Below, piece by piece: positions 25,474-34,771 of a stretch of 64,000 nt of DNA (positions are counted from its first letter, which is position 1; each line of letters starts with the position of its first letter). A program made the translations under genes and the position numbers. A model generated the notes under the pieces. That model saw only the letters and a list, made by a program, of their open reading frames with translations. It was not told where the DNA came from and searched no databases. Source of the stretch: PKWO01 sp036384915 (GTDB taxonomy: Bacteria; Pseudomonadota; Gammaproteobacteria; Burkholderiales; Burkholderiaceae_D); NCBI GenBank assembly GCA_036384915.1, contig DASVLJ010000027.1:223285-287284 (forward strand), written 5' to 3'.

Positions 25474-26664
25474 CTACTGGAAAGCCTGTATCCCCGTTTG
25501 TGCCCGTCCCAGGATCAGCGCATGGATGTCATGCGTACCCTCGTAGGTATTGACCACCTCGAGGTTGACCATGTGGCGGATGATGCCGAATTCGTCCGAG
25601 ATGCCGTTGCCGCCCAGCATGTCGCGCGCCACGCGGGCGATGTCGAGCGACTTGCCGCAGGAATTGCGTTTCATGATCGAGGTGATTTCGACCGCCGCCG
25701 TGCCCTCATCCTTCATGCGGCCCAGGCGCAGGCAGCCCTGCAGCCCGAGCGTGATTTCGGTCTGCATGTCGGCCAGCTTCTTTTGCACCAGCTGGTTGGC
25801 GGCCAGCGGACGGCCGAACTGGGTGCGGTCGAGCACGTATTGGCGCGCGGTGTGCCAGCAGGCTTCGGCAGCACCGAGCGCGCCCCAGGCGATGCCGTAG
25901 CGGGCCGAATTGAGGCAGGTGAACGGGCCCTTCAAGCCGCGCACGTCGGGGAAGGCGTTTTCTTCAGGGCAGAACACGCCGTCCATCACGATTTCACCCG
26001 TGATCGAGGCGCGCAGGCCGAATTTGCCGTGGATCGCGGGAGCGGACAAGCCTTCCCAGCCTTTCTCCAGCACGAAACCGCGGATTGCGCCCTCGTCATC
26101 CTTGGCCCAAACCACGAACACGTCGGCGATGGGCGAATTGGAAATCCACATCTTGCTGCCGGTCAGGCTGTAGCCGCCGTCGACCTTCTTGGCGCGCGTG
26201 ACCATCGATGCCGGGTCGGAACCATGGTTCGGCTCGGTCAGGCCGAAGCAGCCGATGGCAGCGCCCGAGGCCAGGCGCGGGAGATATTTGCGCTTTTGCT
26301 CTTCCGTGCCGAATTCATAGATCGGCACCATGACGAGCGAGGATTGCACGCTCATCATCGAACGGTAGCCCGAATCGACGCGTTCGACTTCGCGCGCGAT
26401 CAAGCCGTAGCTGACGTAGTTCAAGCCTGGGCCGCCGTATTCCTCGGGAATAGTGGGGCCGAGCAAGCCCAGCTCGCCCATTTCGCGGAAGATCGCGGGA
26501 TCGGTCTTTTCGTGGCGGAAGGCTTCGAGGATGCGCGGCTGCAGCTTGTCTTGGCAATAGGCATGGGCGGCATCGCGCACCATGCGTTCTTCCTCGGTCA
26601 ATTGCTGGTCGAGCAGCAGGGGATCTTCCCAGTGGAATTGGGCTTTGGATTTGCTGGCGTTCAT
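25474..26664 (-). CDS. gcdH: Glutaryl-CoA dehydrogenase (acyl-CoA dehydrogenase family)
   Basis: A 396-residue FAD enzyme that oxidises and decarboxylates glutaryl-CoA to crotonyl-CoA in lysine and tryptophan breakdown. Signatures: GLTEPNHGSDPASM, KMWISNSPIADVFVVWAKD, DRTQFGRPLAANQLVQKKLADM, and the C-terminal VNTYEGTHDIHALILGRA with the catalytic Glu about 375. N-terminal FHWEDPLLLDQQLTEEERMVRD is typical of GcdH rather than of straight-chain acyl-CoA dehydrogenases. Full length. It points toward the rsb operon, with 276 bases between. Confidence 0.93.
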   Translation of the reverse strand: MNASKSKAQFHWEDPLLLDQQLTEEERMVRDAAHAYCQDKLQPRILEAFRHEKTDPAIFREMGELGLLGPTIPEEYGGPGLNYVSYGLIAREVERVDSGYRSMMSVQSSLVMVPIYEFGTEEQKRKYLPRLASGAAIGCFGLTEPNHGSDPASMVTRAKKVDGGYSLTGSKMWISNSPIADVFVVWAKDDEGAIRGFVLEKGWEGLSAPAIHGKFGLRASITGEIVMDGVFCPEENAFPDVRGLKGPFTCLNSARYGIAWGALGAAEACWHTARQYVLDRTQFGRPLAANQLVQKKLADMQTEITLGLQGCLRLGRMKDEGTAAVEITSIMKRNSCGKSLDIARVARDMLGGNGISDEFGIIRHMVNLEVVNTYEGTHDIHALILGRAQTGIQAFQ

Positions 26665-26722
26665 CGGGTCTCCGGATTCATGTTATATGACTGGTATTGT
26701 ACCAAGCCCGGGCCGCCAGGCT

Positions 26723-27202
26723 TTAGAACGTGGTGCTACCGAAGCGCCCGTTATGGAACAGCAGGGCGGCTTTGGCTTGCGCGGCGCAGCGTTCGACTTC
26801 GCCGACGAAGATCACGTGGTCGCCCTCGGGATAGCGGCTGCGGTTGTGGCATTCGAACCAGGCCACGGCGCCCTGGAGTATGGGCAGGCCGGTGTGTGAA
26901 AGCTCGTATTCGACGCCCTCGAAACGATTGGGCACGCGCCGCGCGAAGCGTTCGGCCAACTCGGTCTGGTCTGCTGCCAGCACGTTGATCACGTAGTGCG
27001 AATTGCCCGAAAACACCGGCAGGCTGTTGGCGCTTTGCGCCAGGCTCCACAATACCAGCGGCGGGGTCAGCGAGACGGAATTGAAGGAACTGGCGGTCAG
27101 GCCAAGGAAACTCCCGTCTTCCAGGCGCGTGGTAATGATGGTCACGCCCGTGGCGAATTGCGACAGGGCTTGCCGAAAATGGGTGGAATCGAAGGCAGAC
27201 AT
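26723..27202 (-). CDS. Flavin reductase-like (FMN-binding split-barrel) protein
   Basis: A 159-residue protein if ATG 27202 is used; GTG nine codons upstream is also in frame. Motifs: FRQALSQFATGVTIITT, GLTASSFNSVSLTPPLVLWSL, YVINVLAADQTELAERFA and GDHVIFVGEVERC, all typical of the flavin reductase family (HpaC-like small subunits of two-component monooxygenases). It would supply reduced FMN to a partner oxygenase, none of which is adjacent. Located 58 bases upstream of gcdH on the same strand. Confidence 0.88.
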   Translation of the reverse strand: MSAFDSTHFRQALSQFATGVTIITTRLEDGSFLGLTASSFNSVSLTPPLVLWSLAQSANSLPVFSGNSHYVINVLAADQTELAERFARRVPNRFEGVEYELSHTGLPILQGAVAWFECHNRSRYPEGDHVIFVGEVERCAAQAKAALLFHNGRFGSTTF

Positions 27203-27255
27203 GGGGTCATTATGCCGAAAAACGCGCACTTACCGAGCAAATGGGCCGTTTGAGC

Positions 27256-28023
27256 CTACTTGCGCGCGCCTATCGTGTGCGGCAGCACTTCCTTCCTCAC
27301 GAGCGCCTTGAACGACTCCGGCAGCCAGGGGCGCGCTGCAACCAATATGCTCATCGGCGTCTTGTCTTCATAGGGAATCTTCATCTCGTCCTGGTGCAAT
27401 TGCGAGAATTCGCGCGCCACCTGCTTCAGGCGCGTGCGCACGGCCGCGATCGAGGGTTTGGACAGCAGCACGTTCACCAACTGCATGCATTCGTCTTCGG
27501 CGTCGAACTTCGACATCAGGTAGTCGCGGTAAGCCAGGTCGCGAAAGTGGTTTTGGATCGGCCCGTTCGGAATCCAGTGGAAGGTGCGCGACACCAGGAG
27601 CTTGACGCGATTGTTGGGCAAGAGTTCGAGGAAGCCGATCTTGTCGAGCCGCGTCAGGCATTTGACCGCTTCGGCTTCGGTTATTTCATAGGTGCGCACG
27701 ATTTGTTCCACCGTGATCAGGTTCAGCACCGAGACAGCAACGACGAAAATCTTCGGATTGCCGATGATTTCCTTTTCCTGGTCATAGGTCAGCTGCGAGA
27801 TCAGTTTCGACTCGTCGTGCGCGCCCGAGGTCAGTTCGGCGAATTCGACGTCGGCTGCCTGAAGTACCTCGTCCAGCCGCTGCAGCGTGAAATTCTTTTG
27901 CGAAAACATGCGCTTGACGCTGGCTTCCGACATCTTGATGCGCGAGGCCAGCTCGGCATAGGTGATGCCGCGCGCCTTCAATTCGCGTTTCAGGGAATCG
28001 ACCAGCGTGGTGGCGTGCAGCAT
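27256..28023 (-). CDS. XRE-family helix-turn-helix transcriptional regulator
   Basis: A 255-residue regulator. Residues 8-65 are an XRE-type HTH (LKARGITYAELASRIKMSEASVKRMFS). The remainder (about 85-255) is an unclassified helical domain containing IFVVAVSVLNLITVEQIVRTYEITEAEAVKCLTRLDKIGFLELLPNN, which resembles a second winged-helix segment. GGAG precedes the ATG by six bases. Targets unknown; it is divergent from an exported-protein gene pair at 28153. Confidence 0.85.
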   Translation of the reverse strand: MLHATTLVDSLKRELKARGITYAELASRIKMSEASVKRMFSQKNFTLQRLDEVLQAADVEFAELTSGAHDESKLISQLTYDQEKEIIGNPKIFVVAVSVLNLITVEQIVRTYEITEAEAVKCLTRLDKIGFLELLPNNRVKLLVSRTFHWIPNGPIQNHFRDLAYRDYLMSKFDAEDECMQLVNVLLSKPSIAAVRTRLKQVAREFSQLHQDEMKIPYEDKTPMSILVAARPWLPESFKALVRKEVLPHTIGARK

Positions 28024-28152
28024 GGATGGCTCCGGAGTAAAAGTATCGAAAAATGATACACCAAGCGCGGCGCCTTGCTACCTCATCCGGCACGATTGCC
28101 GGCAACTTTTCCCGGCCTCATGCTGGCGCCGTTATGTCTTAGAGAGGAAATC

Positions 28153-28608
28153 ATGAGGATTCGCATCAACGTTCCCGCGTCGAATACGATCAGGTGTGGC
28201 TTGATGGCCGTGTGTGCAGGATTGGCGGCCTTGGCAATGCAGGCACGTGCGGACGAGCCTTGCGCATCGTGCGGCTCGTCCAATGCGTCGAGAAGCATGG
28301 GCGACGCATCCGGCCTCGTCGTTGGCGGGAGCATGATGACAATCGCCGGGACGGGCTCGGTGGTCGTCGAGGGCGTGACGGTGGTTGGCGATGTTTCGGT
28401 GGTCGTGCTGAAGGGGGTAGCCAACGGCGCAGAGGTTTCGGTGCGCGTGACAGGCGAGGTCGCGCGCCAGTGTTCCAAGGCTGTGGGGCAGTCGGTACAA
28501 GTGGTGGCTACGTCGACCGGCAATATGCTCGTCATGTCGGGCAAGGCGATTGCCTTCATCCCCAATGAAATCGGCTTGGCGCTGCTGCATCAAAGCAAGC
28601 TGGATTAA
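28153..28608 (+). CDS. Exported small protein of unknown function
   Basis: A 151-residue protein with a Sec signal peptide (MRIRINVPASNTIRCGL..., cleavage near ARA-DEP at about 33). The mature part begins with a short Cys-containing segment CASCGSSN and continues with Gly/Val-rich strands (GSVVVEGVTVVGDVSVVVLKG). I recognise no domain. AGAGAGGAAATC precedes ATG 28153. Three bases separate it from the DUF2145 gene, so the pair is probably an operon acting in the periplasm or envelope. Confidence 0.75.
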   Translation: MRIRINVPASNTIRCGLMAVCAGLAALAMQARADEPCASCGSSNASRSMGDASGLVVGGSMMTIAGTGSVVVEGVTVVGDVSVVVLKGVANGAEVSVRVTGEVARQCSKAVGQSVQVVATSTGNMLVMSGKAIAFIPNEIGLALLHQSKLD

Positions 28609-28611
28609 ACC

Positions 28612-29403
28612 ATGAAGACCCGCCACCTGTTTGCCTTTGCCTGCGCGCTCATGCTGTGCGGCGCGGCTCAGGCCGGCAGCGCTTGCGCCGAAGCAGCGCC
28701 CGACCCCAACAATGTCATGCGCGCCTTGGAACTGGCGCAAAAGAGCAGCAAGGCGCTCGATGACTCCGGCGCGAAAGTTGCGATGATCGCACGCGTCGGG
28801 CAAGACTTGTCGCAATACCATTTGAAGTATTCGCATATGGCTTTCGTCTGGCGCGAAGCAAAGGGCCGACCCTGGTCGGTGATCCATGAATTGAACCAGT
28901 GCGGCACGTCCAACTCTTCGCTATTCGACGAGGGTTTGGGCAACCTGTTCCTCGACAATATGTTTTCCTACCAGACCCTGATGGTGATTCCGTCGCCACA
29001 GACGCAGGAGCGCATCGCGGCTATCCTCGCTTCCGGCGAGATGCGCAAATTCCACGGCCGGCCGTATAACATGGTGGCTTATCCGTTTTCGACCGAGTTC
29101 CAGAATTCCAACCAATGGCTGCTCGAAACACTGTCGTCAGCCATGGCGCAAGATACGAACATCGCCAACCGCAGCGAGGCGCAAGCCTGGCTCAAGCTGG
29201 CCGGTTACCGTCCCACCACGCTCGAGGTCCCGATGATGAAACGCCTCGGCGCCGACTTTTTTCGCGCCAATATCTCGTTCAACGACCATCCTTTCGGCGA
29301 CCGTATGGCCGGCCATATCGATACGGTGACCGTTGAATCGGTGGTGGATTTTGTGGCAAGGAAAGACACATCGATGCGCCGTATCGAGATTTCTGTAAAT
29401 TGA
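28612..29403 (+). CDS. DUF2145 family exported protein
   Basis: A 263-residue protein with signal peptide (cleavage after AQA, about residue 21). Segments such as IARVGQDLSQYHLKYSHMAFVWRE and WSVIHELNQCGTSNSSLFDEGLGNLF match the DUF2145 family as I know it. The conserved H-x-A-F / HELNxCG arrangement recalls papain-like or permuted NlpC/P60 folds with His before Cys, but no activity is established. It follows the small exported protein by three bases. A weak hairpin AGCGA...TCGCTTTTT lies about 45 bases past the stop. Confidence 0.82.
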   Translation: MKTRHLFAFACALMLCGAAQAGSACAEAAPDPNNVMRALELAQKSSKALDDSGAKVAMIARVGQDLSQYHLKYSHMAFVWREAKGRPWSVIHELNQCGTSNSSLFDEGLGNLFLDNMFSYQTLMVIPSPQTQERIAAILASGEMRKFHGRPYNMVAYPFSTEFQNSNQWLLETLSSAMAQDTNIANRSEAQAWLKLAGYRPTTLEVPMMKRLGADFFRANISFNDHPFGDRMAGHIDTVTVESVVDFVARKDTSMRRIEISVN

Positions 29404-29533
29404 ACGCAACGCTGGTTTTTGAATCCAAGCAAAAGCGGGCGGAGTAGCGAGAGATAAACGATCGCTTTTTCTGTTATGCAACAAGACCAGCTGGACTACA
29501 TTACAATAATCAAAACCTAACTGGGGAATGATC

Positions 29534-30067
29534 ATGGCAAGCGAAGTGGCGACCTTGGGTGGCGGATGCTTTTGGTGCCTGGAGGCGGTATACCAGCAAT
29601 TGAAGGGTGTGACGGCCGTGGAGTCCGGTTATGCCGGCGGCCAAGTTGCCAATCCGAGTTACGAAGCGGTATGCGAAGGTACGACCGGGCACGCGGAAGT
29701 GGTGCGGGTGACATTCGATACCGACGCGGTTTCTTTCCGTGAAGTACTCGAAGTGTTCTTCACCATCCATGATCCGACCACGCTGAACCGGCAGGGCAAC
29801 GACGTCGGCACGCAATACCGTTCGGTGATCTTCTACCATTCGCCGGAGCAGCGGGAAACCGCCAAGCACGTGATCGCCGAAATGGCCAATGTGTGGGACG
29901 CGCCCTTAGTCACCGAGTTAAGCCCCGTGCCGGCGTACTACAAGGCCGAGGAATATCACCAGAATTACTTCCGTCAACACCCGCTGCAAGGCTATTGTGC
30001 CTTCGTGGTGGCCCCCAAGGTCTCAAAATTCCGCAAGACTTTTGCACACAAACTCGCGGAAGCATGA
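29534..30067 (+). CDS. msrA: Peptide-methionine (S)-S-oxide reductase
   Basis: A 177-residue enzyme reducing methionine-S-sulfoxide in proteins. The active site GGGCFWCLEAVYQQLKGV is at the N-terminus and YRSVIFYHSPEQ, YYKAEEYHQNYF follow. ATG 29534 is preceded by CTGGGG at seven bases; ATG 29528 is too close. Lacks a signal peptide, so cytosolic. Convergent with the MFS gene. Confidence 0.95.
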   Translation: MASEVATLGGGCFWCLEAVYQQLKGVTAVESGYAGGQVANPSYEAVCEGTTGHAEVVRVTFDTDAVSFREVLEVFFTIHDPTTLNRQGNDVGTQYRSVIFYHSPEQRETAKHVIAEMANVWDAPLVTELSPVPAYYKAEEYHQNYFRQHPLQGYCAFVVAPKVSKFRKTFAHKLAEA

Positions 30068-30091
30068 CAGGGCGATAGCCTGTGCCCATGG

Positions 30092-31360
30092 TCAGGCCTG
30101 AGCGGCCACTTTTTGCACCGCCTGCTCACTGCTGATCTGGCGGGACATGTTCCACGCCAGTACAATGCTCAGCAGGCTCACGCCCGCGACGACGTAGCCC
30201 ACAGTGTCCATGTGATCGAGCTTGCCGCTTGCTTGCGCCGTGACGATATGGCCGGCCAGGACGGCAGCCAGGCCGCCGGCAAATTGCTGTATCGATGCAC
30301 TGATGGCGTTGAACGCGCCGCGATGTGTCGGCGCCGGAACCTGCGAGGCCATCGCCTGGAACGGCACCATGCGCGACATGATGGCGAAGAACAGCACGAC
30401 ATTGACCAGGATGACGATGGGCACGGTCACTGGAGGCAAGTGGGTATAGATCAACACCATCGTGATCGACAGTGCCGCACCGAATACGAATACGCGAAAC
30501 TTGCCCAGTGCATCGGCAGCCATGCCTATCAGGGGGCCGAAGAAGATGGTGAAGAAGCCTGTGGTGAAGTAGATCACAGGCAGTTTCTGCAAGCCGATGC
30601 CGATGTTATTTGCCATATAGGTGCTGGAAAACGGCATCAGCATGTAGCCGCCGGTAGCGAGGAAGCAAACTGCGACGAAAGCGGTCGTGTGGCGTCGGTC
30701 GGTAACGGTGTGAAGCAGGTGGGCCCAAGGGCTGCGCTCCTGTTTCATGCTCAGGTGGGCGTTGACCGGCTGCAGCATCGCCGCGACGAACAGGCCGACC
30801 AGCAGGCCGAAAGCAGCCATGGCCAGGAAAGGCATGTGCCAGTTCCACTGGTTGGACAGGTAGAGCCCGATTGGCAGGCCGAGCACCTGGCTGGCGCCGA
30901 ATGCCGACTGGATCGCGCCCATCACGCGGCCGCGCATGGCGGGAGGAAACAGGTCCGTCATGATTGCCATCACGATCGAGCCGATCACGCCGCCGAAGAT
31001 GCCGGTAAACACTCGCGCTGCCAGCAGCGATTCGAAACTCTGTGCCAGGCCGCACCATATCGTGCCCAACAGGAAGCCGCAGTAGAAAAACAGGAGGAGT
31101 TTCTTGCGGTCGAAACGGTCGGCGAAGCCTGCCGTCAGCAAGCCCGAGGCGCCGGCAGCGAAAGCATAGGCCGAGACGACCAGGCCGAATTCCCGGGGGC
31201 TGATGCCCAAGGTGGGCATGATCACGGCGCCCAAGGGCGCCATCAGCACGAAATCGAGGATGATGGAAAATTGCAGCAGGGCCAGCATGACGACTACAAG
31301 TAATTGGTAGCCGGAAAACCTGGGTGCCGCTGCGCCGTCGGCGAGTTTGCTGTCGGTCAT
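30092..31360 (-). CDS. MFS transporter, DHA1-type
   Basis: A 422-residue transporter with twelve predicted transmembrane helices. The MFS motif A loop is GFADRFDRKKLLLFFY between helices 2 and 3, and RVFTGIFGGVIGSIVMAIMTDLFPP is the helix 4 region. The drug:H+ antiporter subgroup is likely but the substrate is unknown. Single-gene unit, convergent with msrA. Confidence 0.88.
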   Translation of the reverse strand: MTDSKLADGAAAPRFSGYQLLVVVMLALLQFSIILDFVLMAPLGAVIMPTLGISPREFGLVVSAYAFAAGASGLLTAGFADRFDRKKLLLFFYCGFLLGTIWCGLAQSFESLLAARVFTGIFGGVIGSIVMAIMTDLFPPAMRGRVMGAIQSAFGASQVLGLPIGLYLSNQWNWHMPFLAMAAFGLLVGLFVAAMLQPVNAHLSMKQERSPWAHLLHTVTDRRHTTAFVAVCFLATGGYMLMPFSSTYMANNIGIGLQKLPVIYFTTGFFTIFFGPLIGMAADALGKFRVFVFGAALSITMVLIYTHLPPVTVPIVILVNVVLFFAIMSRMVPFQAMASQVPAPTHRGAFNAISASIQQFAGGLAAVLAGHIVTAQASGKLDHMDTVGYVVAGVSLLSIVLAWNMSRQISSEQAVQKVAAQA

Positions 31361-31479
31361 GGAAATCCAATGCGGGTGTGGTGTTCGTCTGAAGACGAAT
31401 CGGGAACCGCATTATTGCATCATGACGCGAAAATGTGTTTTGGCGTCGGTGAGCCACGAGCCTTGGCGGGTTGCCCCCT

Positions 31480-32118
31480 TCAGGGCTGCAGGCGCCGGCG
31501 AATCCAGCCGCCGTCCTGCTTCACGTATTGAATCCGGTCATGCAGGCGCGACGGCCGGCCTTGCCAGAATTCGATGTTGTCGGGCACCAGACGGTAGCCC
31601 CCCCAGTGTTCGGGGCGCTTGGGATGGTCGCCATATTGTTTTTTCGCCGCTTGATATTGCTCTTCCAGGGCCAGGCGGTCTGCGATGGTTTCGCTTTGCT
31701 TCGACGCGATGGCACCCAGGCGGCTGCCCACCGGCCGGCTGTTGAAATAGGCTTCGCTCTCGGACGCAGGCACGCGTTCGACCGCGCCTTCGATGCGCAC
31801 CTGGCGCTCGAGCGGAATCCAGAAGAACAGCAGAGCGGCATAGGGATTGATACCGAGATCATAGCCTTTGCGGCTGTGGTAATTGGTAAACCAGGTAAAG
31901 CCTTCGGGACCGAAATCCTTGATCAGCAGGATGCGCGACGACGGGCGCCCGTTCGCGTCCACGGTTGATACGCTCATGGCATTGGCTTCCGGTACTTCGG
32001 CCTTGCGTGCCTCCTCGAACCAATTGGCGAATTGCTTGATGGGATCGGGATCGGTATCGGTTTCGGTCAGCGAGGCGCGGCTGTATTCGAGGCGCAGGTC
32101 GGCGATGGAATGGTTCAT
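31480..32118 (-). CDS. pdxH: Pyridoxamine/pyridoxine 5'-phosphate oxidase
   Basis: A 212-residue FMN enzyme making pyridoxal 5'-phosphate. Start ATG 32118 gives MNHSIADLRLEYSRASLTE, the usual N-terminus, with TAGGAAAACA upstream. Motifs: SRILLIKDFGPEGFTWFTNYHSRKG split over residues 60-90, ALLFFWIPLERQVRIEG, SRPVGSRLGAIASKQS, and the C-terminal R-L-H-D-R-I-Q-Y. The frame is open further upstream but there it overlaps the hemerythrin gene. Seven bases separate it from that gene, so they are cotranscribed. Confidence 0.94.
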   Translation of the reverse strand: MNHSIADLRLEYSRASLTETDTDPDPIKQFANWFEEARKAEVPEANAMSVSTVDANGRPSSRILLIKDFGPEGFTWFTNYHSRKGYDLGINPYAALLFFWIPLERQVRIEGAVERVPASESEAYFNSRPVGSRLGAIASKQSETIADRLALEEQYQAAKKQYGDHPKRPEHWGGYRLVPDNIEFWQGRPSRLHDRIQYVKQDGGWIRRRLQP

Positions 32119-32125
32119 TGTTTTC

Positions 32126-32659
32126 CTAACTGATGTTACGGCGCTTGCGCATGGCATCGCCCAGTTGCCGCATTTGTTCGTTGCTGAACAAACGCTTGGC
32201 CATGGGCGCGATATTGCCTTCTTCCTTTTCCATGTGCGCGCCATAGAGTGCGGCGAATCGCTCCGCATCGGCCGCATCGAGCGCGCCATGCTTGTCCGAT
32301 ACGATAGCGTCCAATTGGTTTTCCAGCTTGACCCAGATCAAATCCATTTGTTTATGCTCATCGAGGATTTGCGGCTGCAATGCGTCGAGCAATCGCTTGT
32401 CGGCATCCTTTGCCGTATTTTGCAGCATGGGCAGCAAGTCTTGCTCTTCGTCGGCATGATGGTTCGGCGCGGCTTCGCGAAAATAGCGCAGGATGCCGGC
32501 GGCAGCCTTTTGCGCATCGTCGTCGGCGCCGTGTTCCTGCAAGTGGGCCGGCAGCTTTTGCAAGGTTTGCAAATTCTTGCGTATCTTGTCGTGGCAGTGC
32601 TTGAGCACGGCGATAGGCTGGTCGAAATCGGGGGCGCCGGCAAGCAAAGTGGTATTCAT
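32126..32659 (-). CDS. Hemerythrin domain protein
   Basis: A 177-residue HHE-domain protein, start ATG 32659. Likely diiron ligands are in VLKHCHDKIRKN, NHHADEEQDLLP, LDEHKQMD and HMEKEEGNIAPM, the usual H...HxxxE...H...HxxxE spacing. Such proteins bind O2 or NO or store iron. It is upstream of pdxH (an O2-using enzyme) in the same unit, but a functional link is speculation. Confidence 0.9.
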   Translation of the reverse strand: MNTTLLAGAPDFDQPIAVLKHCHDKIRKNLQTLQKLPAHLQEHGADDDAQKAAAGILRYFREAAPNHHADEEQDLLPMLQNTAKDADKRLLDALQPQILDEHKQMDLIWVKLENQLDAIVSDKHGALDAADAERFAALYGAHMEKEEGNIAPMAKRLFSNEQMRQLGDAMRKRRNIS

Positions 32660-32726
32660 GGCAACAGCTCGTTGATTCAATGGGATCATTATGCCGAAGT
32701 TTAGCCGCTTCGTTACAATAGCGCGC

Positions 32727-33572
32727 ATGACGAGTACGCCCCCTATTTCCACAACCGCTATTGCAGACGCGGTGCATGACATCGACTATGCGCGCCGCTT
32801 CGGCGGCATCGCGCGCCTCTATGGCGACGCGGCTTTGACGCGCTTTCAAAACGCCCACGTTTGCGTGATCGGGGTCGGCGGCGTCGGTTCCTGGATCGTC
32901 GAGGCGCTGGCACGTAGCGCCATCGGCGCGATCACCATGATCGATCTCGACAACCTCGCCGAATCGAACGTCAATCGCCAGATCCACGCGTTGACGGACA
33001 CACTGGGCCAGGCCAAGGTGTTTGCACTGGCCGAGCGCATCAAGCAGATCAATCCCACTTGCCGCGTGACTCAGGTCGAGGATTTCATTACGCCCGACAA
33101 CGTGGCCGAGATGATAGGGCAAGGCCGCTATGACTATGTGATCGATGCGATCGACAACGTGCGCGCCAAGACCGCACTGATCGTCTACTGCCGCGAGCAC
33201 GGCATCAAGCTCGTCACGCTGGGCGGGGCCGGCGGGCAGATCGATCCGACCAAGATCGAAGTGCGCGACTTGTGCCGCACCGAGCAGGAACCTTTACTGG
33301 CCAAGGTGAGGAAGCGCCTGCGCCGCTATCACGGCTTCCCGCGCGGCACCAAGAACAAGTTTCACATCGATGCGGTCTTTTCCACCGAGCCTTTGCGGTT
33401 TCCCGAGCTATGCGAAGTGGGGGACGACGATGATGGCGAAGGTGATGAAAAAAGCGCAGGTGTCACCGGCTTGAATTGCGCTGGTTTCGGCTCGGCCATG
33501 GTGGTGACGGCGGCGTTTGGGTTGGTTGCCGCATCACACGTGCTGAATAAGCTGGCAGGTCAGACACAATGA
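32727..33572 (+). CDS. tcdA: tRNA threonylcarbamoyladenosine dehydratase
   Basis: A 281-residue E1-like enzyme (CsdL/TcdA) cyclising t6A to ct6A in tRNA. The ATP-binding motif VCVIGVGGVGSWIVEALARS, the E1 motif IDLDNLAESNVNRQIHA and DAIDNVRAKTALI are present, with NCAGFGSAMVVTAAFG at the C-terminus. ATG 32727 has no Shine-Dalgarno; TACAAT at 32714-32719 lies where a -10 box would give a leaderless message. ATG 32691 is an in-frame alternative. It complements the Sua5 gene at 16.4 kb in the same tRNA modification pathway. Confidence 0.92.
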   Translation: MTSTPPISTTAIADAVHDIDYARRFGGIARLYGDAALTRFQNAHVCVIGVGGVGSWIVEALARSAIGAITMIDLDNLAESNVNRQIHALTDTLGQAKVFALAERIKQINPTCRVTQVEDFITPDNVAEMIGQGRYDYVIDAIDNVRAKTALIVYCREHGIKLVTLGGAGGQIDPTKIEVRDLCRTEQEPLLAKVRKRLRRYHGFPRGTKNKFHIDAVFSTEPLRFPELCEVGDDDDGEGDEKSAGVTGLNCAGFGSAMVVTAAFGLVAASHVLNKLAGQTQ

Positions 33573-33622
33573 TTCGGGCCAATGCTTGGTATCGCTTTGC
33601 TCAGCGAGCGACGTTCAGCGGT

Positions 33623-34552
33623 TCAATGGCAAAACGCCGCACCGCCGTCCTTTAGCTTCTTCCCCGGCTCAGCCAAAAACTCCCACTCGTAACCTGTATC
33701 TTTCAACACCAGCTTCAGCACGCCATGCGTATCGTTATCGACGATTTCGCTATTGGCCTTGCGGAAGAAGAGAGGCGTCAGGTGCGCGCCGCCGGTGCCC
33801 ACGACGAATTCGCGTATGCCGTGCTTGTCGTCGCGCCTGGCGGTGCCGTCTTGCGGAGCGAAGCGCTCATAATCGTGGTCGTGGCCGGAGAGGATCAAGT
33901 CGGCGTGCGCGGCTTGCAGCAAATCCCATAGCGGGCCCATTTCGGGGTTGTTGCCGTGGCCGCCCGAGGAAAAGCGTGGATGGTGCCAATAAGCGAGGGT
34001 ACAGCGCGATTTCGATTGCCCCAGGTCTTTCTTCACCCAGGCCAGTTCCTGCTGCCAGGCTGCGCCTTTCAGGTTGCTGTTCAGGGAGAGCAGGTGCCAG
34101 TTGCCGATGTTGAAACTGTAATAAAAGCCCGGCGCCTTGCCTGCGGCATCACCGAAGTAGAGGGTATAGCCGTTGGCCTTGGGGGTGTAATACTCATGGT
34201 TGCCCGATGACGGATGCGTTACGGCCTTGAATTTGCCCCAGGTCGGCCCATAGCAATCCTTGAATTCGGCAGGCAGACCGAGGGGGTAGGTGTTGTCGCC
34301 CAGGGTCAGCACCTGCGCGCCGGGGTTATCGGCCAGGCCTTGTTCGACGATGTACGCCGTGATGTCCGGACCGGCCATGCGCACATGCCGTTTCCAGCAT
34401 TCGCCGATGTCGCCGGCGGCAAAGACTGTCACGCCCTTCCCGGGAATCGCGGGCCACGGGCCTTCTTCTGCATGCGCGCAACGCATGGAAAATTGCATTG
34501 TCAGGACGGCAAGTAGAGCAAAGATTCCAGTGATTCGGGAAAGCATGAGCAT
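33623..34552 (-). CDS. Secreted metallophosphoesterase (purple acid phosphatase-like)
   Basis: A 309-residue protein starting at ATG 34552 with CGAGGCCC upstream and a clear signal peptide (cleavage after AHA, about residue 24); ATG 34579 would add nine residues. Metal-binding blocks: FAAGDIGECW, TLGDNTYPLG, SSGNHEYY, YWHHPRFSSG and LSGHDHDYER, the order of calcineurin-like phosphoesterases. It probably acts in the periplasm on phosphate monoesters. Convergent with tcdA and divergent from the MarR gene. Confidence 0.88.
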   Translation of the reverse strand: MLMLSRITGIFALLAVLTMQFSMRCAHAEEGPWPAIPGKGVTVFAAGDIGECWKRHVRMAGPDITAYIVEQGLADNPGAQVLTLGDNTYPLGLPAEFKDCYGPTWGKFKAVTHPSSGNHEYYTPKANGYTLYFGDAAGKAPGFYYSFNIGNWHLLSLNSNLKGAAWQQELAWVKKDLGQSKSRCTLAYWHHPRFSSGGHGNNPEMGPLWDLLQAAHADLILSGHDHDYERFAPQDGTARRDDKHGIREFVVGTGGAHLTPLFFRKANSEIVDNDTHGVLKLVLKDTGYEWEFLAEPGKKLKDGGAAFCH

Positions 34553-34771
34553 TGGCGGGCCTCGTCGCAAGGCGACCATGATAAGCGATTTGCCCTGCAG
34601 CAAGGATTGTTCCTGATTTCGCAATAGTCCTTTCCTATTGCTGCTGTTTATTGATTCAGTTTGATGGCATAGACTGCGATTCGTCCCAGAGTGAACCGTG
34701 CGCAAGGTTTTTGTCTTGCAAGCGTTTGCCCTGTGGCTAAGATTGACTGAGCAACTATTGATGTGAAGATC

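Noticed and set aside
23761..26988. 1075-codon plus-strand open frame
   Set aside because: Antisense to rsbS, rsbR and gcdH, all with clear family motifs; its translation is low-complexity Arg/His/Ala-rich shadow sequence.
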